Origin: Bacillus massiliigorillae
GTDB lineage: Bacteria; Bacillota; Bacilli; Bacillales; DSM-1321
Direction: 5' to 3'
DNA length: 64,000 bases
Assembly (NCBI RefSeq): GCF_000380245.2
Contig: NZ_HG428741.1
Span: 871,435 to 935,434 of the forward strand
The position numbers and the translations under genes are program-made. The notes beneath the pieces were generated by a model. It searched no databases. It saw nothing but the letters and a program-made list of their open reading frames with translations, and was not told the origin of the DNA. Shown piece after piece: positions 16,282 to 25,506 of the stretch. The stretch's first letter is position 1, and each line of letters starts with the position of its first letter.

Positions 16282-19200
16282 ATGATTAAAACACCAACGA
16301 ATCAGACAGGAGTATTATCTATTCTAACTGAAATTTACAAAACTTTCGGAAAGAATAAAGATACCGATCATATGGAAAAGATGAAGCAGCTCATCAAAAA
16401 AGCAGAAGAGCAAGAAGTACAATTAGCGTTCTGTGGTCATTTTTCAGCTGGTAAATCGAGTATGATTAATTACCTAATGGGAAGTCAAATATTACCTTCT
16501 AGTCCGATTCCAACAAGTGCTAATATTGTAAAGGTTAAAAAGGGGAAAGAAGCAGTAAAGGTTCATTTCTTTGATGGAAAGCATTCGATTTTTGAAGGGC
16601 AACATGATATGAAAGACATCAAAGCATACTGTAAAGAAGGAGAGCAAATCAAGTCAATACATATCTATTCGGAGCAATTTCCATTGCCAGAAGATTGTGC
16701 CGTATTAGATACACCGGGTATTGATTCAACAGATGATGCTCACCGAGTTTCAACCGAGTCTACGCTACATTTAGCGGATATCGTGTTGTATGTGATGGAT
16801 TATAACCATGTGCAATCACAAGAAAATTTCATGTTTGCGAAGAAGATGAATGAAGCTGGCAAGAAGTTATATTTAGTAGTTAACATGATTGATAAGCATG
16901 ATGCTTCTGAATTAAGCTTTGAAGCGTTTCAAGATTCAGTAGCGAATTCGTTTGCACAATGGAACATTGAAATTGAAGGGATTTTCTATACATCATTACG
17001 TCAGCTAGACTTACCAAACAATCAAATTGAAGAAGTTAAAGAATATATTCATGAACGTATTAAATATGAAAGAGCACATTTAAATGAGTCTATTCTTCAG
17101 TCAGCGGAGCAGTTAATTAAAGACCATCTTCTATATTTACAGCAGCAACGTGAAGAAGAGATTGAACAGGCTGAAGAAGTTCTTGCACCATTAGATGAAA
17201 GTGAACGATTAGCTATTGTTCAAGAGTTACGAAATAGTGAAGAAAAGCAAGCTGAACTTAAAGCATTTCCTGATGAATATCACTTACAAATGATTTCAGA
17301 ATTAAATGAGCTTTTAAAGAGTGTTTATTTACTTACGGCAGATAATCGTGAAACAATTCGTATTTTCTTAGAATCGCAGCAGGCTAATTTTAAGGTAGGT
17401 ATGTTTTTTGCGAAGAATAAAACAGAAGCCGAACGTACTGCAAGAGCTAACCAACTGTTAAAGGAATTACAGGAAAGAACGAAAACGCAATTAGACTGGC
17501 ATGTGAAGGTATTTGCTGCGAAATGTTTAAAAGATGCAAAAATTGATTCACACGAACTAGAAACGAAAGCACAAGAATTTAATGTACTAGTAGATATTGA
17601 TGAAATTAAACAAATGGTGATGAATCATAGTGATATATCAGGTGAATATGTGCTCCTTTTTAGTCAACGAGTAGCTGATTTAATGAATAAAAAAGCAAAA
17701 GATCAAATGCTTCAATTTTTTGATGAAGTGAAGCCGTATATTATTGATCAGCAACAAGAAAGCCTTGAAGAGGTTCAAGCGGAAATCAATCGATTAAAGC
17801 ATTTTGAAACTGCTTTATCATTTTTACAAGGTGTAAAGCAGGAAGAAGAGCGTTTAAGCAAGCTATTTAAAGACATTGTGAATGGTGATGGCTTAGATAG
17901 TGAAGAAAGTGTAAATGCCCTTTTAGAAGAGTTTCATAGAGAAGAAAGAAATAGTGAAATTCAAATGGAAGCGAAAATTAAGAAAGAGTCATCTGCTTCT
18001 GTGCAAAATCAACAAGAAGAGTTAATGGAACTGTCTGATGTTGAACCAACTTCACTTGAAGGAAAAGAAGGCTTACAAAAATGGAGTGAACGATTAACTT
18101 CTTCAGCACAGCAATTGCGTGATGTTAAAGGTTTCTCATCTATTGTACATGAGCTTGAAGAAAAAGCAGAACGAATGAAGAATCAAACATATACCATCGC
18201 TTTGTTTGGTGCGTTTAGTGCTGGGAAATCGTCGTTTGCAAATGCGTTATTTGGAGATAAAGTGTTACCGGTATCTCCTAATCCTACGACAGCTGTTATT
18301 AATAAAGTAATGGCTGCAGGAGAAAATCAAAAGCATCGCACAGCAAAAATTAAATTAAAAAGTGTGGACATGTTACTTGAGGATGTGCGCATGGCTTGTA
18401 AGCAATTAAACTTTGATCCTGCTACTTTAGAAGAGGCATTTGATTTTGGAAACCGTCTTCATGAAATCAAAATTAGTGGCGATGGAAAAGAAAAAGCACA
18501 TTTATCTTTTGTTGCGGCATTTCATAAAGGCTATCCATTATTGAAAGATAAATTAGGTCAAGAGTTTGTAGTAGAATATGATGAATATACAGGATTTGCT
18601 GCTGATGAATCGAAATCATGTTTTGTAGATGAAATTGTCTTATACTTCGATTGTGATTTAACGAAGAAAGGCATTGTACTGGTAGACACTCCAGGTGCAG
18701 ATTCTATTAATGCTCGTCATACAAATGCAGCGTTCCATTATATTAAAAATAGTGATGCAATTCTATTTGTTACGTATTATAATCATCCGTTTGCAAAAGC
18801 AGACCGTGAGTTCTTAATACAGTTAGGTCGTGTAAAGGATTCCTTTGCGATGGATAAAATGTTCTTCATTTGTAATGCGATTGATTTAGCTCAAACTGAA
18901 GAAGAGCTTTATGAAGTAACACAATATATTAAAGGGCAATTAGAAGGCTTTGGAATCCGTTTCCCTAGATTGTATCCATTATCTAGTAAAGAAGCACTTC
19001 AAGAACAAAAAGAAGGCTATGAATTCAAGCATTCTTTCTTAAAAGGTAGCGGTATGGATGCTTTCCAACGAGCATTCTCGTACTTTATTCAGCATGAATT
19101 AGTTGATTTAGCTTGTACTTCCGCTCAATCGGCTATTCGAAGAGCGGCTACTTTACTACAAGAAATCATTACAGCAGCAACTGCTTCTGTTGAAGAAAAA

Positions 19201-19962
19201 CAAGAACGATTACAAAAAATTCAAAGTGAATATGCTCAACTTCAAAGTGACCTTCAAGCAAGTCGTTCGGATATCGAGGAACAAAAGTTGATTAAAGAAG
19301 CTGATGAATTAATTTACTATATTAATCAACGTGTATTCTTACGTTTTTCTGATTTCTTTAAAGAATCATTTAATCCAGCCGTTATTAAAGATGACGGTAG
19401 AGATTTAAAAGAAGCATTGCGAATAGCTTTAAGAGAGTTATTAGAAAGTATCGGTTTCGATTTTGCACAAGAAATGCGCGCTACATCACTTCGTTTAGAA
19501 AATCAAAATAGAAAATTAGTAAAAAATAAGCAGGATCAATTGAGTAAAATCATTGCTAAAACGTGGAATACAGTAGAAGTTGGAGAATACACTATTGGCG
19601 ATAATGAAGTGCCTCAGTATAATCCAGCGTTCGGTCAATTAACAGATCAGGAATTTAAGAAAGAACTATCTTTATTTAAGAATCCAAAAACGTTCTTTGA
19701 AAGAAATGATAAGCAAAAAATGGCTGATGCTTTACAAGAAGCTTTACAGACGCCGGCACATGATTATTTACAAGCTGAAGGCTCAAAAGCAAAAGGTTAT
19801 TATTCAGACATATTGCAAAATGAATTACAAAACATGCAGAAACATGTTGAGAAAGCGGTAGAAGACGTATATATTAGTCATACGTCCGTATTACAAGAGC
19901 AAGTTGATGTAGACTTCTATCAAAATAAAGAAGATGCATTAAAAAAATATTTAGAAGCATAA
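16282..19962 (+). CDS. dynA: tandem dynamin-like GTPase (DynA/YpbR family)
   Basis: A 1226-residue protein with two complete dynamin modules in one chain. The first P-loop is GHFSAGKSS (residues 52-60) with LDTPGIDST about 90 residues later. The second is GAFSAGKSS (about 643) with VDTPGADS (about 805). Long coiled-coil stalk regions follow each GTPase. This architecture and length match B. subtilis DynA (YpbR), a membrane-tethering and fusion protein that protects the membrane against pore-forming agents and phage. The ATG follows AAGGGGATTGATTC. It lies upstream of a rhodanese and close to ypcP, as in the B. subtilis ypb region. Both GTPase sites look intact. Confidence 0.93.
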   Translation: MIKTPTNQTGVLSILTEIYKTFGKNKDTDHMEKMKQLIKKAEEQEVQLAFCGHFSAGKSSMINYLMGSQILPSSPIPTSANIVKVKKGKEAVKVHFFDGKHSIFEGQHDMKDIKAYCKEGEQIKSIHIYSEQFPLPEDCAVLDTPGIDSTDDAHRVSTESTLHLADIVLYVMDYNHVQSQENFMFAKKMNEAGKKLYLVVNMIDKHDASELSFEAFQDSVANSFAQWNIEIEGIFYTSLRQLDLPNNQIEEVKEYIHERIKYERAHLNESILQSAEQLIKDHLLYLQQQREEEIEQAEEVLAPLDESERLAIVQELRNSEEKQAELKAFPDEYHLQMISELNELLKSVYLLTADNRETIRIFLESQQANFKVGMFFAKNKTEAERTARANQLLKELQERTKTQLDWHVKVFAAKCLKDAKIDSHELETKAQEFNVLVDIDEIKQMVMNHSDISGEYVLLFSQRVADLMNKKAKDQMLQFFDEVKPYIIDQQQESLEEVQAEINRLKHFETALSFLQGVKQEEERLSKLFKDIVNGDGLDSEESVNALLEEFHREERNSEIQMEAKIKKESSASVQNQQEELMELSDVEPTSLEGKEGLQKWSERLTSSAQQLRDVKGFSSIVHELEEKAERMKNQTYTIALFGAFSAGKSSFANALFGDKVLPVSPNPTTAVINKVMAAGENQKHRTAKIKLKSVDMLLEDVRMACKQLNFDPATLEEAFDFGNRLHEIKISGDGKEKAHLSFVAAFHKGYPLLKDKLGQEFVVEYDEYTGFAADESKSCFVDEIVLYFDCDLTKKGIVLVDTPGADSINARHTNAAFHYIKNSDAILFVTYYNHPFAKADREFLIQLGRVKDSFAMDKMFFICNAIDLAQTEEELYEVTQYIKGQLEGFGIRFPRLYPLSSKEALQEQKEGYEFKHSFLKGSGMDAFQRAFSYFIQHELVDLACTSAQSAIRRAATLLQEIITAATASVEEKQERLQKIQSEYAQLQSDLQASRSDIEEQKLIKEADELIYYINQRVFLRFSDFFKESFNPAVIKDDGRDLKEALRIALRELLESIGFDFAQEMRATSLRLENQNRKLVKNKQDQLSKIIAKTWNTVEVGEYTIGDNEVPQYNPAFGQLTDQEFKKELSLFKNPKTFFERNDKQKMADALQEALQTPAHDYLQAEGSKAKGYYSDILQNELQNMQKHVEKAVEDVYISHTSVLQEQVDVDFYQNKEDALKKYLEA

Positions 19963-20002
19963 GATGGTGGACAATAGGTTTTGTAACAGGGAGTGTTAGC
20001 AG

Positions 20003-20836
20003 ATGTTTATAGACAAGGAATGGTTAAAAGATCAATTGGCTAATCCACAAATTCGGATTGTAGATTGCCGCTTTCATTTACAACAGAAAGAGTTAGGGCG
20101 ACAACAATATAATCAAGATCATATTCCTGGAGCTGTGTATTTTCATTTAGAGAAAGATTTATCGAGCGCAGTCAAAGAGCATGGTGGACGTCATCCTTTA
20201 CCAGATTTAGAAGATTTCAAGAGAACATTAGAACAAGCTGGCATAAAGAATGATGATATGATTATTGCTTACGATGGCGGGGATGTAGCCTTTGCCACAC
20301 GTTTCATGTGGATGATGAAATATGTAGGACATGAGCAAGTGTTTGTATTGAATGGTGGTTATAATCAATGGAAAGAGGCTGGTTTTCCGACGGAACAAAC
20401 AGTGCCAACTTATCTTGAGTCTAGCTATCAATTAAATATTCAAGCACAAATTTTAGCTCATTATGAAGAGGTAAAGGAATATTCACAATCACCGAATGAT
20501 AATAAAATTCTGATTGATTCACGCGACTATAACCGTTATGCAGGCAAAGAAGAACCTATTGATAAGAGACCAGGGCATATTCCTAATGCGATTAATTATC
20601 CATTTATGAAAGGTATTGAAAATAGTTGTTTATTAAGTAAGGAAAAGCAACAAGAACGTTTTCAAAATCTCGATGATAAAAAAGAAATAATCGTCTATTG
20701 TGGTTCTGGTGTAACAGCGACTCCGAATTACTTTGCATTGAAAGAAGCAGGTTTTGAAAATGTGAAGGTTTATATCGGTAGTTACAGTGATTGGGTATCA
20801 TATGATGACAATCCTGTAGAAGTTGAAGAAGCGTAA
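20003..20836 (+). CDS. two-domain sulfurtransferase (rhodanese, thiosulfate:cyanide type)
   Basis: 277 residues. Two rhodanese modules: an inactive N-terminal one beginning with VDCRFHLQQKELG, and a catalytic C-terminal one with IDSRDYNRYAGKEEPIDKR and the active loop YCGSGVTAT (Cys about residue 233). The enzyme transfers sulfane sulfur to a thiophilic acceptor such as cyanide. The CGSGVTA loop is typical of thiosulfate or 3-mercaptopyruvate sulfurtransferases. The ATG is preceded by GGGAGTG. It follows dynA by 40 bp and may be cotranscribed. A clamp-type terminator follows. Confidence 0.9.
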   Translation: MFIDKEWLKDQLANPQIRIVDCRFHLQQKELGRQQYNQDHIPGAVYFHLEKDLSSAVKEHGGRHPLPDLEDFKRTLEQAGIKNDDMIIAYDGGDVAFATRFMWMMKYVGHEQVFVLNGGYNQWKEAGFPTEQTVPTYLESSYQLNIQAQILAHYEEVKEYSQSPNDNKILIDSRDYNRYAGKEEPIDKRPGHIPNAINYPFMKGIENSCLLSKEKQQERFQNLDDKKEIIVYCGSGVTATPNYFALKEAGFENVKVYIGSYSDWVSYDDNPVEVEEA

Positions 20837-20840
20837 TGAA

Positions 20841-20892
20841 AAAGGGGCTGTCCTAATTGTGATTGAAAATCACTTTTAGGATGCCCTTTTTT
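20841..20892 (+). terminator. intrinsic terminator after the sulfurtransferase
   Basis: GGGCTGTCCTAA...GTGATTGAAAATCAC...TTAGGATGCCC followed by TTTTTT. One of the family of terminators with an AATCACTT core. Confidence 0.88.
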
Positions 20893-20896
20893 GACT

Positions 20897-21092
20897 AGAT
20901 AAGAAAGATAAAATTTTGCATAGTGTCTAACCTTACACCTGCTATGCTCGGAAATAAGCCAACCCGTTTTGAAAACCAAGAGCGGGTTTTCAAGAACAGC
21001 TTGTCTTATTTCTGCCGCATAGCTCTTTTTCGATTTGGAGTAAATCAAGGAGCGTAGACATCAATCAAAAAAGACCGGTGACGGTTTTTCTT
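20897..21092 (+). repeat. dispersed repeat family B, copy 1
   Basis: About 195 bp containing GTCTAACCTTACACCTGC at the left and GACCGGTGACGGTTTTTCTT at the right. The interior folds: GCTATGC with GCATAGC, AATAAG with CTTATT, and TTGAAAA with TTTTCAA. Other copies: 22766-22961, 31374-31545, and an inverted deletion derivative at 43366-43449. Confidence 0.8.
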
Positions 21093-21095
21093 AAC

Positions 21096-21266
21096 TTAAC
21101 CTTTAATATCAATACTATTTCCTAACGTTGGATGTGGTGTCATTGTTTCTAGTAGCATGGTAACATTTTGTTCAGAAGTGTCCATTGCTTTCTTAGTTAG
21201 TGCGATGCCAACATTTTGAGCTAGTTGAGCTTGATTTAATGAAATAGAAAGAGCTGCAATATCCAA
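21096..21266 (-). CDS. YjfB-like putative motility protein, 56 residues
   Basis: A small gene on the minus strand: GGAGG, 8-bp spacing, TTG start, then MDIAALSISLNQAQLAQNV...VTMLLETM and a TAA. The DIAALSISLNQAQL opening and the LLETM segment are typical of the YjfB family of about 60 residues, found in flagellated Bacillus and of unknown mechanism. It starts just after a family-B repeat on its 3' side and has no partner gene. Confidence 0.8.
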   Translation of the reverse strand: MDIAALSISLNQAQLAQNVGIALTKKAMDTSEQNVTMLLETMTPHPTLGNSIDIKG

Positions 21267-21307
21267 AACAATTACCTCCTTTTTCTTATTATCGGTTTAG
21301 GATAGAA

Positions 21308-21439
21308 TTTTTTAATTCCGTTCAAATCGGCTCTAAGATTCATGCTTTAAGATGTAAGTACAACACTAGTAAGAATCCAATTGTCTCTACTATTGTTTGG
21401 TGAAAGAAACAAAACCCCACCGAGCAAGTTTCACTTTAT
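21308..21439 (+). repeat. diverged bcr1-like repeat, copy B
   Basis: Its right end (CACCGAGCAAGTTTCACTTTAT) is well conserved, its left part only in outline (CCGTTCAAATCGGCTCTAAG). It is shorter than the other copies, about 132 bp, so it is partly deleted. Confidence 0.6.
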
Positions 21440-21501
21440 TTCGGCATAGGTAGTTTTACTGTGCTACAATAATAAAACAGAATTTTTTTGAGGTGAAAAT
21501 A

Positions 21502-22380
21502 ATGTTGAATAATAGTAATAAATCTTCGTTTATGCTAGTAGATGGGATGGCGTTATTATTTCGTGCTTTCTATGCTACAGGTATGACGGGGCAGTTTATG
21601 ATTAATTCTAAAGGTGTTCCAACGAATGGTGTACAAGGATTTTTAAAGCACTTATTGTTAGCGGTAGATCATTTTAATCCTCATCATGTAGCTGTATGTT
21701 GGGATATGGGAAGTAAAACTTTTCGAACGGAAATGTATCAAGAATATAAGGGGAATCGCAGTGCTCCACCTGTTGAGATGATTCCGCAGTTTGATTTGGC
21801 AAGAGAAGCAGTGGAAGCTTTTGATATTCCAAGCTTTGGTATAGAAGGATTTGAAGCGGACGATTGTATTGGTACTATCGCTAAGGCGCATCAATCAGAT
21901 TATCATATGGGAGTTTTAACTGGCGATCAAGATTTACTTCAATTAATTGATGAAAATATTTCTGTTATTTTATTAAAAAAAGGATATGGAAATTACGATA
22001 TTCATAATGAGGAAACTTTCTTTGAATGGAAGGGTATAAAGCCAGATCAAATGGTCGACTTAAAAGGTTTAATGGGTGATTCATCAGATAATTATCCTGG
22101 TGTAAAGGGAATTGGAGAAAAAACTGCCATTAAGCTACTACAGCAGTATGGCTCTATTGAAGGTATTCTAGCTAATTTACCAATGCTAACGAAAACGCAA
22201 CGTACTAAAATTGAGTCTTCATTAGATATGTTACACTTGTCTCGTCAATTAGCATCGATTAAATGTGATGTCCCACTACAATGTAACGTAGAGGATGCAC
22301 GTTTACAATTCGATGAAGAAAAAGTAGTTCATATGTTAAAACAGCACGAATTAAAAAGTTTGTATTCACGATTTAAGTAG
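21502..22380 (+). CDS. ypcP: 5'-3' exonuclease (YpcP family)
   Basis: A 292-residue flap/5' exonuclease like the N-terminal domain of DNA polymerase I. Acidic metal ligands are visible in LVDGMALLFRAFYA, EGFEADDCIG, LTGDQDLLQL and LKGLMGDSSDNYPG, followed by the helix-hairpin-helix KGIGEKTAIKLL. All are intact, so it should be able to remove RNA primers and flaps. The ATG at 21502 follows GAGGTG; the earlier GTG belongs to that site. B. subtilis ypcP sits beside ypbR and ypdP as here. A small gene of unknown function follows 17 bp later. Confidence 0.92.
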   Translation: MLNNSNKSSFMLVDGMALLFRAFYATGMTGQFMINSKGVPTNGVQGFLKHLLLAVDHFNPHHVAVCWDMGSKTFRTEMYQEYKGNRSAPPVEMIPQFDLAREAVEAFDIPSFGIEGFEADDCIGTIAKAHQSDYHMGVLTGDQDLLQLIDENISVILLKKGYGNYDIHNEETFFEWKGIKPDQMVDLKGLMGDSSDNYPGVKGIGEKTAIKLLQQYGSIEGILANLPMLTKTQRTKIESSLDMLHLSRQLASIKCDVPLQCNVEDARLQFDEEKVVHMLKQHELKSLYSRFK

Positions 22381-22397
22381 AAGGAAAACGGACGCAA

Positions 22398-22682
22398 ATG
22401 AAAGGGTTGCCTGTAATTATGAATGTGGAAGAGTATATTGAGCATTTAGGATACAAAGGTTTTTCATTTGGAGATGACGCTCAAGGTTTTATTTATTTTG
22501 GCAAAGAACTCACAGGAGCTACCGATGCTCTAGTGAATGCTGCAATAGAAATAACCTTAAAAGCTCAGAAGCGATTTGATGGGAGCTTCTATATTTCACT
22601 ATTAGAGGCGTTAAAGCAAAATAATATCAAATCACGAAAGCAAGCATTACAATTCGCGGAGAAAACGAAGTTACTTATATAA
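22398..22682 (+). CDS. conserved 94-residue protein of unknown function
   Basis: A short acidic/basic helical protein (VEEYIEHLGYKGFSFGDDAQ ... AAIEITLKAQKRFDGSFYIS). It is 17 bp downstream of ypcP and probably cotranscribed. The ribosome site is weak (AAGGA 12 bp from the ATG at 22398); the ATG at 22419 is an alternative. From memory it resembles the DUF6123 group, not verified. No catalytic motif is seen. Confidence 0.65.
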   Translation: MKGLPVIMNVEEYIEHLGYKGFSFGDDAQGFIYFGKELTGATDALVNAAIEITLKAQKRFDGSFYISLLEALKQNNIKSRKQALQFAEKTKLLI

Positions 22683-22718
22683 AGTGGAAAATTTTGTTCG
22701 ATTGAGAACATCTAAAAA

Positions 22719-22757
22719 AGCGTCCTAAAGGTGATGGTAATCACTTAAAGGGCGCTT
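22719..22757 (+). terminator. intrinsic terminator of the ypcP operon
   Basis: AAGCGTCCTAAAGGTGAT and AATCACTTAAAGGGCGCTT pair around a 3-base loop. Same design as the terminators at 20841 and 60765; the T run is short. Confidence 0.75.
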
Positions 22758-22765
22758 GTTTTAAA

Positions 22766-22961
22766 AGATAAGATATTTAGAATTTTGTATGGTGTCTAAC
22801 CTTACACCTGCCACACTCGGAAATAAGCCAATTCGTTTTGAAAACCAAGAGAGGGTTTTCAAGAACGAATCGTCTTATTTCTGCCGTGTGTCTCTTTTTT
22901 GATTGGCTGTATATCAAGGAGCGTAAGCGTCAATCAAAAAAGACCGGTGACGGTTTTTCTT
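22766..22961 (+). repeat. dispersed repeat family B, copy 2
   Basis: About 196 bp, collinear with copy 1 at 20897. The hairpin has CACAC/GTGTG where copy 1 has CTATGC/GCATAG, so both arms changed together. It is 33 bp from a family-C repeat. Confidence 0.8.
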
Positions 22962-22993
22962 TAAAAGATAAGAATGTATATAAATTTGTGCTG

Positions 22994-23144
22994 TGTCTAG
23001 CTCCAGCGCCCAGCGACTAGTAGATTTCGCCCATCTCCCTACGATAAGTCAACACGAAAAAGGCTACCGCCTCTTCGTGTTTCCTTTATCTCAGTCGAAG
23101 TGCTCCAATCTATACGTCGCAAAACGGGCGCTTGCGATTTTCTT
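22994..23144 (+). repeat. dispersed repeat family C, copy 2
   Basis: About 151 bp from TGTCTAGCTCCAGCGCCCAG to GGGCGCTTGCGATTTTCTT. It ends inside the stop codon (TAA on the minus strand) of the EamA transporter gene. The outer ends AGCGCCC/GGGCGCT pair perfectly here. Confidence 0.75.
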
Positions 23145-24060
23145 ATGATTCAATTGAAGATCCTTCGGCAATGGGCTGTTTCTTAACTGGTAGTTCTGCG
23201 AAAATGATACCTGCAAAAATGAGTATACAACCGATAAGCATAGTGGTTGTAAATGTTTCATTGATAACAAAATAAGAAGTAATTGCTGCGAAAACTGGTT
23301 CCATAGCAAAAATTAAAGCAACACGAGTTGGAGATGTGTAAGCTTGGAAGTACGTTTGTGCTAGAAAAGCGAAAGCTGTAGCCAATAGGGCAGTAATCAG
23401 CAATCCCATGATAACTTCTTTTTGGAATAGTACATCAATGCGATACATTTCTTTCGGGTTTTCCAGAAATAAGCTGACTACAAACGAAAAGACAGAAACG
23501 GTAAGAATCTGTACGATTGTTAACGGTAGTGCTTGAAAGTTTTTAGCATATTTACTTGTAGTGATAATATGCATGGCAAAACAAATGGCTCCTAATAGTA
23601 CAAAGAAATCACCTTTACTAAATGCGGAAGCTTGTAGCATGGTAATCATGTATAAACCAATTGTTGCGCAAATAATTCCGATAATGACATTTCGATTAGG
23701 ACGCATTTTTAATAAAAAGAACGAAAAGACTGGTACAAGAACGACACTTAACCCAGTGATAAAGCCTGTTTTTGCTGGTGTTGTATACAACAAGCCTAAT
23801 GTTTGTAGCCCATATGCTAGAAATAGCCAAAAACCTAACATAGCTCCTGCTTGAATGGTTGCTTTATTAAATGTTTTGGCTTTTTTCTTCGTAAAAAAAA
23901 TATAAAAAATAGCTAAAGCTACAAATGCGATAAAGAAACGAACAGCATTAAAGCTAAATGGTGTTAGAAATGATATCGCATCTTGCACCACTACAAACGT
24001 AGCTCCCCAAATGAGAACAACTAGGAGTAATGTTAAATCGGCTACCAATGATTTATTCAA
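23143..24060 (-). CDS. DMT superfamily transporter (EamA)
   Basis: 305 residues with ten predicted membrane segments in two EamA repeats. The first begins LLLVVLIWGATFVVVQDA, and the second has GALCFAMH-like glycines (LLGAICFAMHII) and FAMEPVFAAITSYF. Such proteins export amino acids or metabolites; the substrate is not predictable. Its ATG overlaps the stop of the upstream RNase HI gene by 4 bp. The stop codon is formed at the edge of a family-C repeat. Confidence 0.88.
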   Translation of the reverse strand: MNKSLVADLTLLLVVLIWGATFVVVQDAISFLTPFSFNAVRFFIAFVALAIFYIFFTKKKAKTFNKATIQAGAMLGFWLFLAYGLQTLGLLYTTPAKTGFITGLSVVLVPVFSFFLLKMRPNRNVIIGIICATIGLYMITMLQASAFSKGDFFVLLGAICFAMHIITTSKYAKNFQALPLTIVQILTVSVFSFVVSLFLENPKEMYRIDVLFQKEVIMGLLITALLATAFAFLAQTYFQAYTSPTRVALIFAMEPVFAAITSYFVINETFTTTMLIGCILIFAGIIFAELPVKKQPIAEGSSIES

Positions 24061-24461
24061 TCTGTTTCCCTTCCTTTTATGTCCCTTATTGCTTTACGAG
24101 CAAGTTCATCTGCTGATTTGTTTTGGGAACTAGGAATCCACTTAATGAAAAACAGTGGGATTTGTTTGGATAAGCTGACAGCTTGCTCTAATAAAGGGGC
24201 ATATTTTTTATTCTTCGCAAATTCTTTTTCCATGGCTGACCAAATGGCTTGGGAATCTGTACGAAATGAAACAGTTTGCGCCTGTTTCTCGACGCAGATT
24301 TCTAAACCTTTAATAAGTGCCCAATATTCTGCCTCATGGTTTTCCATCATACCTAAAGGAATGGAATGCCGCTCTACTACTCCGTTTTCAATAATAAAAA
24401 TGCCTGCTCCACTTGGACCAGGGTTACCCGCACTTGCTCCATCAATATATACTTCGATCAT
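24057..24461 (-). CDS. ypdQ: RNase HI-like protein (YpdQ type)
   Basis: A 134-residue RNase H fold. The four acidic residues are present: YIDGASAGNPGPSGAG (Asp7), NHEAEYWALI (Glu44), FRTDSQAIW and NKSADELARKA. It is therefore potentially active on RNA in hybrids, although the Gly-Asn-rich first loop is the form seen in 'reverse transcriptase-like' RNase HI proteins with weak activity. The ATG follows TTTGGAGG. Neighbours ypdP and ypcP match the B. subtilis order. Confidence 0.85.
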   Translation of the reverse strand: MIEVYIDGASAGNPGPSGAGIFIIENGVVERHSIPLGMMENHEAEYWALIKGLEICVEKQAQTVSFRTDSQAIWSAMEKEFAKNKKYAPLLEQAVSLSKQIPLFFIKWIPSSQNKSADELARKAIRDIKGRETD

Positions 24462-24566
24462 GTGTGAACCTCCAAATCTATAATATCAGTATATTTTAAA
24501 AACACAAAACATTATTATCCTTCAAAGGAATGTACATGGATAGTTTTCACTGGTTGCATATTTTCA

Positions 24567-24729
24567 TTTATCCAGTTCAAACAGGTGCTAAGACTTCCAC
24601 TTCAACAAGGCAGTGAAGGCACGTAGATGAGTAAGTGGGAGATCAAGCACCAGTAAGAACTAAGGTTGGTTCAACTAATAATCGGTGGGGGATCAAGGAA
24701 AACCCCCACCGATTAAAGTTTCACTTTAT
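24567..24729 (+). repeat. bcr1-like dispersed repeat, copy C
   Basis: 163 bp, TTTAT at both ends, with CTAAGACTTCCACTTCAAC on the left and CACCGATTAAAGTTTCACTT on the right. The GGTGGGGG/CCCCCACC arms in the right half form a hairpin. It lies between the convergent-reading ypdP terminator and the ypdQ promoter region; the rest of 24462-24566 shows nothing further. Confidence 0.8.
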
Positions 24730-24737
24730 GTATGAAA

Positions 24738-24776
24738 AAAGATAGCTGATTAGTAGGTGACTAATTATGCTATCTT
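24738..24776 (-). terminator. intrinsic terminator of ypdP
   Basis: AAGATAGC..ATTAGT / ACTAAT..GCTATCTT with a T run on the minus strand, 32 bp past the ypdP stop. Confidence 0.85.
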
Positions 24777-24807
24777 CTTTTATTGTTCTTTATAGTATAG
24801 ACGTGAA

Positions 24808-25500
24808 TTATGCTTCTTTCATCTCGTCTTTAAATTTAAATCGTTTCGCAATATATCCGAAAGGTGTATCAAGAACAGACACGATGAACTTCAATATATA
24901 TGTCGTAATGAAGATTTCAATCCAAATGTGAAATTCATACTCACCAAGGAACGCGATACTTGTAAATACAAGAGTATCAACAAACTGACTTATTAATGTA
25001 CTACCATTGTTACGAATCCAAAATTGACCGTCTGTTGGAAACTTTTTACGAAGCCATGTGAAGATACTTACATCTAAAAATTGACTCACTAAAAATGCAG
25101 CCAAACTTCCTAGGGCAACTCGTGGTAAAAGTCCGAAGATTGTCTCAAGTGATCCTTGTGCAAAGTCTGTTGTATGAGGTTTGAATAATAATACCATTTG
25201 CATAATAATTGTCATCGATAGAAGTGTGAAGAAACCTAACCATACGGCTTTCTTTGCTTCTTCTTTACCATATCGTTCATTAATGATATCAGTTGCTAGA
25301 AATGCACTAGCATACATAGCATTTCCTAGAGTAGCTGTTAAACCGAAAATTTCAACTGTCTTAACAACTTGTAAATTCGCTAAGATTGTTGCGCATCCAA
25401 CCCATGCAAATAAACCCTTCTTACCAAAGAAACGATACATTAAAATAGCTAGTGTAAAGTTTACAAGGGTAAATAATAAACCAAAAATTTCATTAAACAT
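24808..25500 (-). CDS. ypdP: queuosine precursor transporter (YhhQ/VUT family)
   Basis: 230 residues, about six membrane segments. Family signatures include NERYGKEEAKKAVWLGF, RVALGSLAAFLVSQFLDV and STLISQFVDTLVFT. It imports preQ0/preQ1 for queuosine tRNA modification. The call is supported independently by a preQ1-I riboswitch (25507-25546) that covers its ribosome binding site. It starts with ATG after TAGGAGGAAAAAC. Confidence 0.93.
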   Translation of the reverse strand: MFNEIFGLLFTLVNFTLAILMYRFFGKKGLFAWVGCATILANLQVVKTVEIFGLTATLGNAMYASAFLATDIINERYGKEEAKKAVWLGFFTLLSMTIIMQMVLLFKPHTTDFAQGSLETIFGLLPRVALGSLAAFLVSQFLDVSIFTWLRKKFPTDGQFWIRNNGSTLISQFVDTLVFTSIAFLGEYEFHIWIEIFITTYILKFIVSVLDTPFGYIAKRFKFKDEMKEA

Positions 25501-25506
25501 GTTTTT

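Noticed and set aside
22838..23020. 60-codon frame in the repeat cluster
   Set aside because: It lies in the family-B repeat, contains its hairpin, and has no ribosome site.
24079..24483. 134-codon plus-strand frame opposite ypdQ
   Set aside because: It mirrors a well-supported RNase HI gene, has no ribosome site and an amino-acid composition of a shadow frame.
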